A stretch of 52,540 nucleotides of DNA from positions 1 to 52,540 of the forward strand of contig CAJXJF010000003.1 in assembly GCA_913054475.1 (NCBI GenBank). Direction: 5' to 3'. Under the pieces are notes generated by a model. The model made no database searches and had not been told where the DNA came from. It saw only the letters and a program-made list of their open reading frames with translations. Positions 50,088 to 52,540 of this stretch are shown one piece after another. The stretch comes from an uncultured Nitratifractor sp. Lineage in GTDB: Bacteria > Campylobacterota > Campylobacteria > Campylobacterales > Sulfurovaceae. How positions within the stretch are numbered: position 1 is the first letter of the stretch; each line of letters begins with the position of its first letter. A program made the position numbers and the translations under genes.

Positions 50088-50759
50088 TTATAGAGAGTCG
50101 TACTCTATAGGATCTTCTATCCCCGCCTTTTCAAAACCTGCAAGCCTCAGTCTGCAGCTGTCACACAGGCCGCAAGCTTTTTGGCTGTTTTGATAACAGC
50201 TCCATGTATGCTCGAGCTTCACTCCGAGCCTCGAAGCCGTTTCGACTATCTCCGACTTTTTCAGATGCAGCAGCGGAGCCTCAATGGCGATGAGCGTATC
50301 GTCTTTGGTACCGAGATTGACAGCCCTCTCCATCGCTTCGATATAAAACTCACGGCAATCCGGATATCCGCTGCTATCCTCTTGAACCACTCCTATGAAA
50401 ATCGCTTCGGCACCCTCTTTTTCGGCTATGGCCGTGGCTATGGAGAGAAATATGCCGTTGCGAAAAGGTACATAGGTCACGGGAACCCCCTCTTCCAATC
50501 CGCCCGTAGGCACCTCTATCGATTCGTCGGTAAGTGCCGACGCCCCAATCACGGAGAAGAACGGAAGGTCTATCTCATATCTCTCCCGAGCTTCTAGGTC
50601 GTCGCATATCGCTCTGAAAGCTTCGAGCTCCTTTTCCTGCGTCCTTTGCCCATAATTGAAGTGTACGGCTACGAGCGTATAGCCCTCCTCTTTGGCGATG
50701 GCCGCACTTACCGCACTATCCATCCCTCCCGATAATATAACTACAGCTTTGGCAGACAT
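50088..50759 (-). CDS. queC: 7-cyano-7-deazaguanine synthase
   Basis: VVILSGGMDSAVSAAIAKEEG; VHFNYGQRTQEKE; TWSCYQNSQKACGLCDSCRLRLAGF. Confidence 0.97.
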   Translation of the reverse strand: MSAKAVVILSGGMDSAVSAAIAKEEGYTLVAVHFNYGQRTQEKELEAFRAICDDLEARERYEIDLPFFSVIGASALTDESIEVPTGGLEEGVPVTYVPFRNGIFLSIATAIAEKEGAEAIFIGVVQEDSSGYPDCREFYIEAMERAVNLGTKDDTLIAIEAPLLHLKKSEIVETASRLGVKLEHTWSCYQNSQKACGLCDSCRLRLAGFEKAGIEDPIEYDSL

Positions 50760-50812
50760 CCAGATACCCCCCTTTTACTGCGATTTTACCCTAAATTGGG
50801 TAAACTCCCGAC

Positions 50813-51235
50813 ATGGTAAGTATAGAAAACAGAAGCGAAAGCGAAATCGCAAGCGATATAGTGCACACAATCGCCGAAAGGTTCGGCGAGAGAGAAGTGG
50901 AGCTGATACTGTGCGACGACAGAGAGATAAGAGAGCTCAACCATAGATACAGAGGTATCGACAGAGCTACCGATGTACTTAGTTTCCCCACGGAGGGGGA
51001 GCTTCCCGTCCTTCCGCTGGGCTCCATCGTAATCTCCGTGGAGAAGGTGAAAGAGAAGGCCGCCGAGTACGGACATTCGCAGGAGGATGAACTCGCACTG
51101 CTTTTCATACATGGAATGCTCCATCTTGCAGGATACGATCACGAAAGCGACGACGGAGAGATGAGAGCCAAGGAGAGAGAGCTCATAGAGGAGTTCGGAC
51201 TTCCCGAGAGTCTTATAGTCAGAAACGGGGGATAG
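50813..51235 (+). CDS. ybeY: endoribonuclease YbeY (rRNA maturation)
   Basis: NHRYRGIDRATDVLSFP; FIHGMLHLAGYDHE zinc motif. Confidence 0.95.
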   Translation: MVSIENRSESEIASDIVHTIAERFGEREVELILCDDREIRELNHRYRGIDRATDVLSFPTEGELPVLPLGSIVISVEKVKEKAAEYGHSQEDELALLFIHGMLHLAGYDHESDDGEMRAKERELIEEFGLPESLIVRNGG

Positions 51236-51238
51236 AGT

Positions 51239-52189
51239 ATGGATTATCCTATTTTCGTGATATCACTGGCCACGCTGATATGGGGAGCCGATCTTCTCAT
51301 TGCGCAGAGTGAGAAGATAGCCTTGAGATTCGACATCTCCGAATATGTAATCGGCGCCACACTCATAGCGCTGGGTACCAGCCTTCCGGAGATGGCGGCC
51401 TCCATAGCCGCAAGTGCGAACCTAAAGGCGGAAATAGCTCTCTCCAATGTCATCGGAAGCAATATACTCAATATCACACTCGTACTGGCTTCCGTCTTTC
51501 TGATAGCCAAAAAGATAGAGCCGGAGAGGGACTTCTTCGCCAAAGACAGCTCTTGGGCACTCTTCCCCATACTGATATTTCTCGTTATGGCATATACGAA
51601 CAGCTTCGATAGGATAGATGGCCTTTTGCTGATATCGATGATGCTCGCATATCTGCTCTTTCTCAAAAACAGTGCCAGAGAATTACTCGCCATAGAAGGA
51701 GATGAGATCGAGGAGATACAGAAGAGCCCCTTCTCTTGGAGTCGTACGGCCTCTCTGCTCATACTGGGTTTCATACTCGTTATCGGCGGAGCCGAATTTA
51801 CCGTAGAGAGTGCCTCCAATATCGCGAGGGAGCTTGGTGTGAGCGAATGGATAATCGGTATAGTCATGGTCTCGATGGGAACCTCCATGCCCGAACTCAT
51901 AGTCTCCATCGTAGCGGCGGGCAAGGGCAAGGCCGATATGGCCATCGGCAATATCATCGGCTCGAATATGACCAATATCACTGTAGTACTCGGTGCAGCA
52001 GCTCTCGTAAATCCCATCTCTCTCGATATGAGACCCTATATCTTCGACATATCGGTAATGATAGCGGCGACGCTGATGCTGGTGTTCATCACCGCCAACA
52101 GGATGTACAGCAAACCTGCGGGTATCAGCCTGCTCGTTCTGCTCTTCATATTTCTGAAACATCTCGCAGGCACTCTATCACATGGCTGA
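51239..52189 (+). CDS. calcium/sodium antiporter (CaCA family, YrbG-like)
   Basis: Two alpha repeats: IGATLIALGTSLPEMAASIAA...NVIGSNILNI and IGIVMVSMGTSMPELIVSIVAA...NIIGSNMTNI. Confidence 0.93.
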   Translation: MDYPIFVISLATLIWGADLLIAQSEKIALRFDISEYVIGATLIALGTSLPEMAASIAASANLKAEIALSNVIGSNILNITLVLASVFLIAKKIEPERDFFAKDSSWALFPILIFLVMAYTNSFDRIDGLLLISMMLAYLLFLKNSARELLAIEGDEIEEIQKSPFSWSRTASLLILGFILVIGGAEFTVESASNIARELGVSEWIIGIVMVSMGTSMPELIVSIVAAGKGKADMAIGNIIGSNMTNITVVLGAAALVNPISLDMRPYIFDISVMIAATLMLVFITANRMYSKPAGISLLVLLFIFLKHLAGTLSHG

Positions 52190-52237
52190 GGATAAAAGGC
52201 TATCTTTATAAACAAGAGCGGTTAAACATAGCTTTAA

Positions 52238-52540
52238 AAGCAAAAATTCATCTACCCAAGTGCGACTTCAGTCGCGGATTCAACACAAAAGTTCATACAA
52301 GCTTACCATCGCCATGGATTATAAAAGTCCATCTACTTGGGGCCGCGACTTTAGTCGCGGAATTGTGTCGGAGTCCATAAAACTCGCCATCGAAATGGAA
52401 AGCAGAAGTCCATTTACCATCTATGCGTGGCTGAAGTTTCCGACTTCTTTGGGTTTCGGACTCTATCTCGCAATGGCTAAATTTGAACCCTGCTCTATGC
52501 AAGGTTCTATCGGCGACTAAAGTCGCCGCCCCTGTGAGAG
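52238..52540 (-). repeat. modular palindromic repeat array (right copy, inverted relative to the left copy, cut by window edge)
   Basis: Palindromes tGCGACTTCAGTCGCgg (52261-52277), GGGG+CCGCGACTTTAGTCGCGG (52339-52360), CGGCGACTAAAGTCGCCG+CCCC (52511-52532). The reverse complement of 52361-52510 aligns to 13664-13815 (agtccgaaa..., cttcagcc.c.ca.agatggta.atggacttct). Confidence 0.85.

Overview
The window is a gene-dense bacterial chromosomal segment of about 50 coding genes, probably from Campylobacterota (epsilonproteobacterial lineage). That placement is inferred from gene families, including the long TrmB, the di-haem cytochrome c1 bc1 operon and the FtsE/FtsX/EnvC-trmB cluster. Most of it is core genome: rpoD, secA, leuBD, petABC, mnmG, ribE, mogA, serB, ftsEX, trmB, gatB, gpsA, queC and ybeY. 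One tRNA-Ser(GCU) is present. I found no rRNA, CRISPR array or complete prophage. The main accessory signals are: (1) a modular palindromic repeat family (GGGG + CSGCGACTnnAGTCGCSG) in two gene-free gaps about 39 kb apart in inverted orientation. It has a conserved ~190-bp body, and one junction palindrome looks like a precise deletion or recombination hybrid of two parental palindromes. (2) A frame-disrupted transposase-like 5' end at the left window edge that the ORF track does not show. (3) An alpha-glucan-phosphorylase homologue in which the expected PLP-lysine position is Thr. (4) A perfect FNR/CRP-type box upstream of petABC. (5) A Kv-like channel coupled to a second RCK/TrkA-N protein. 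(6) A DUF4214 protein with an in-frame 30-bp minisatellite. (7) Several small ORFs and hairpins in otherwise unexplained gaps. All calls come from reading the sequence by eye; no database search was run.
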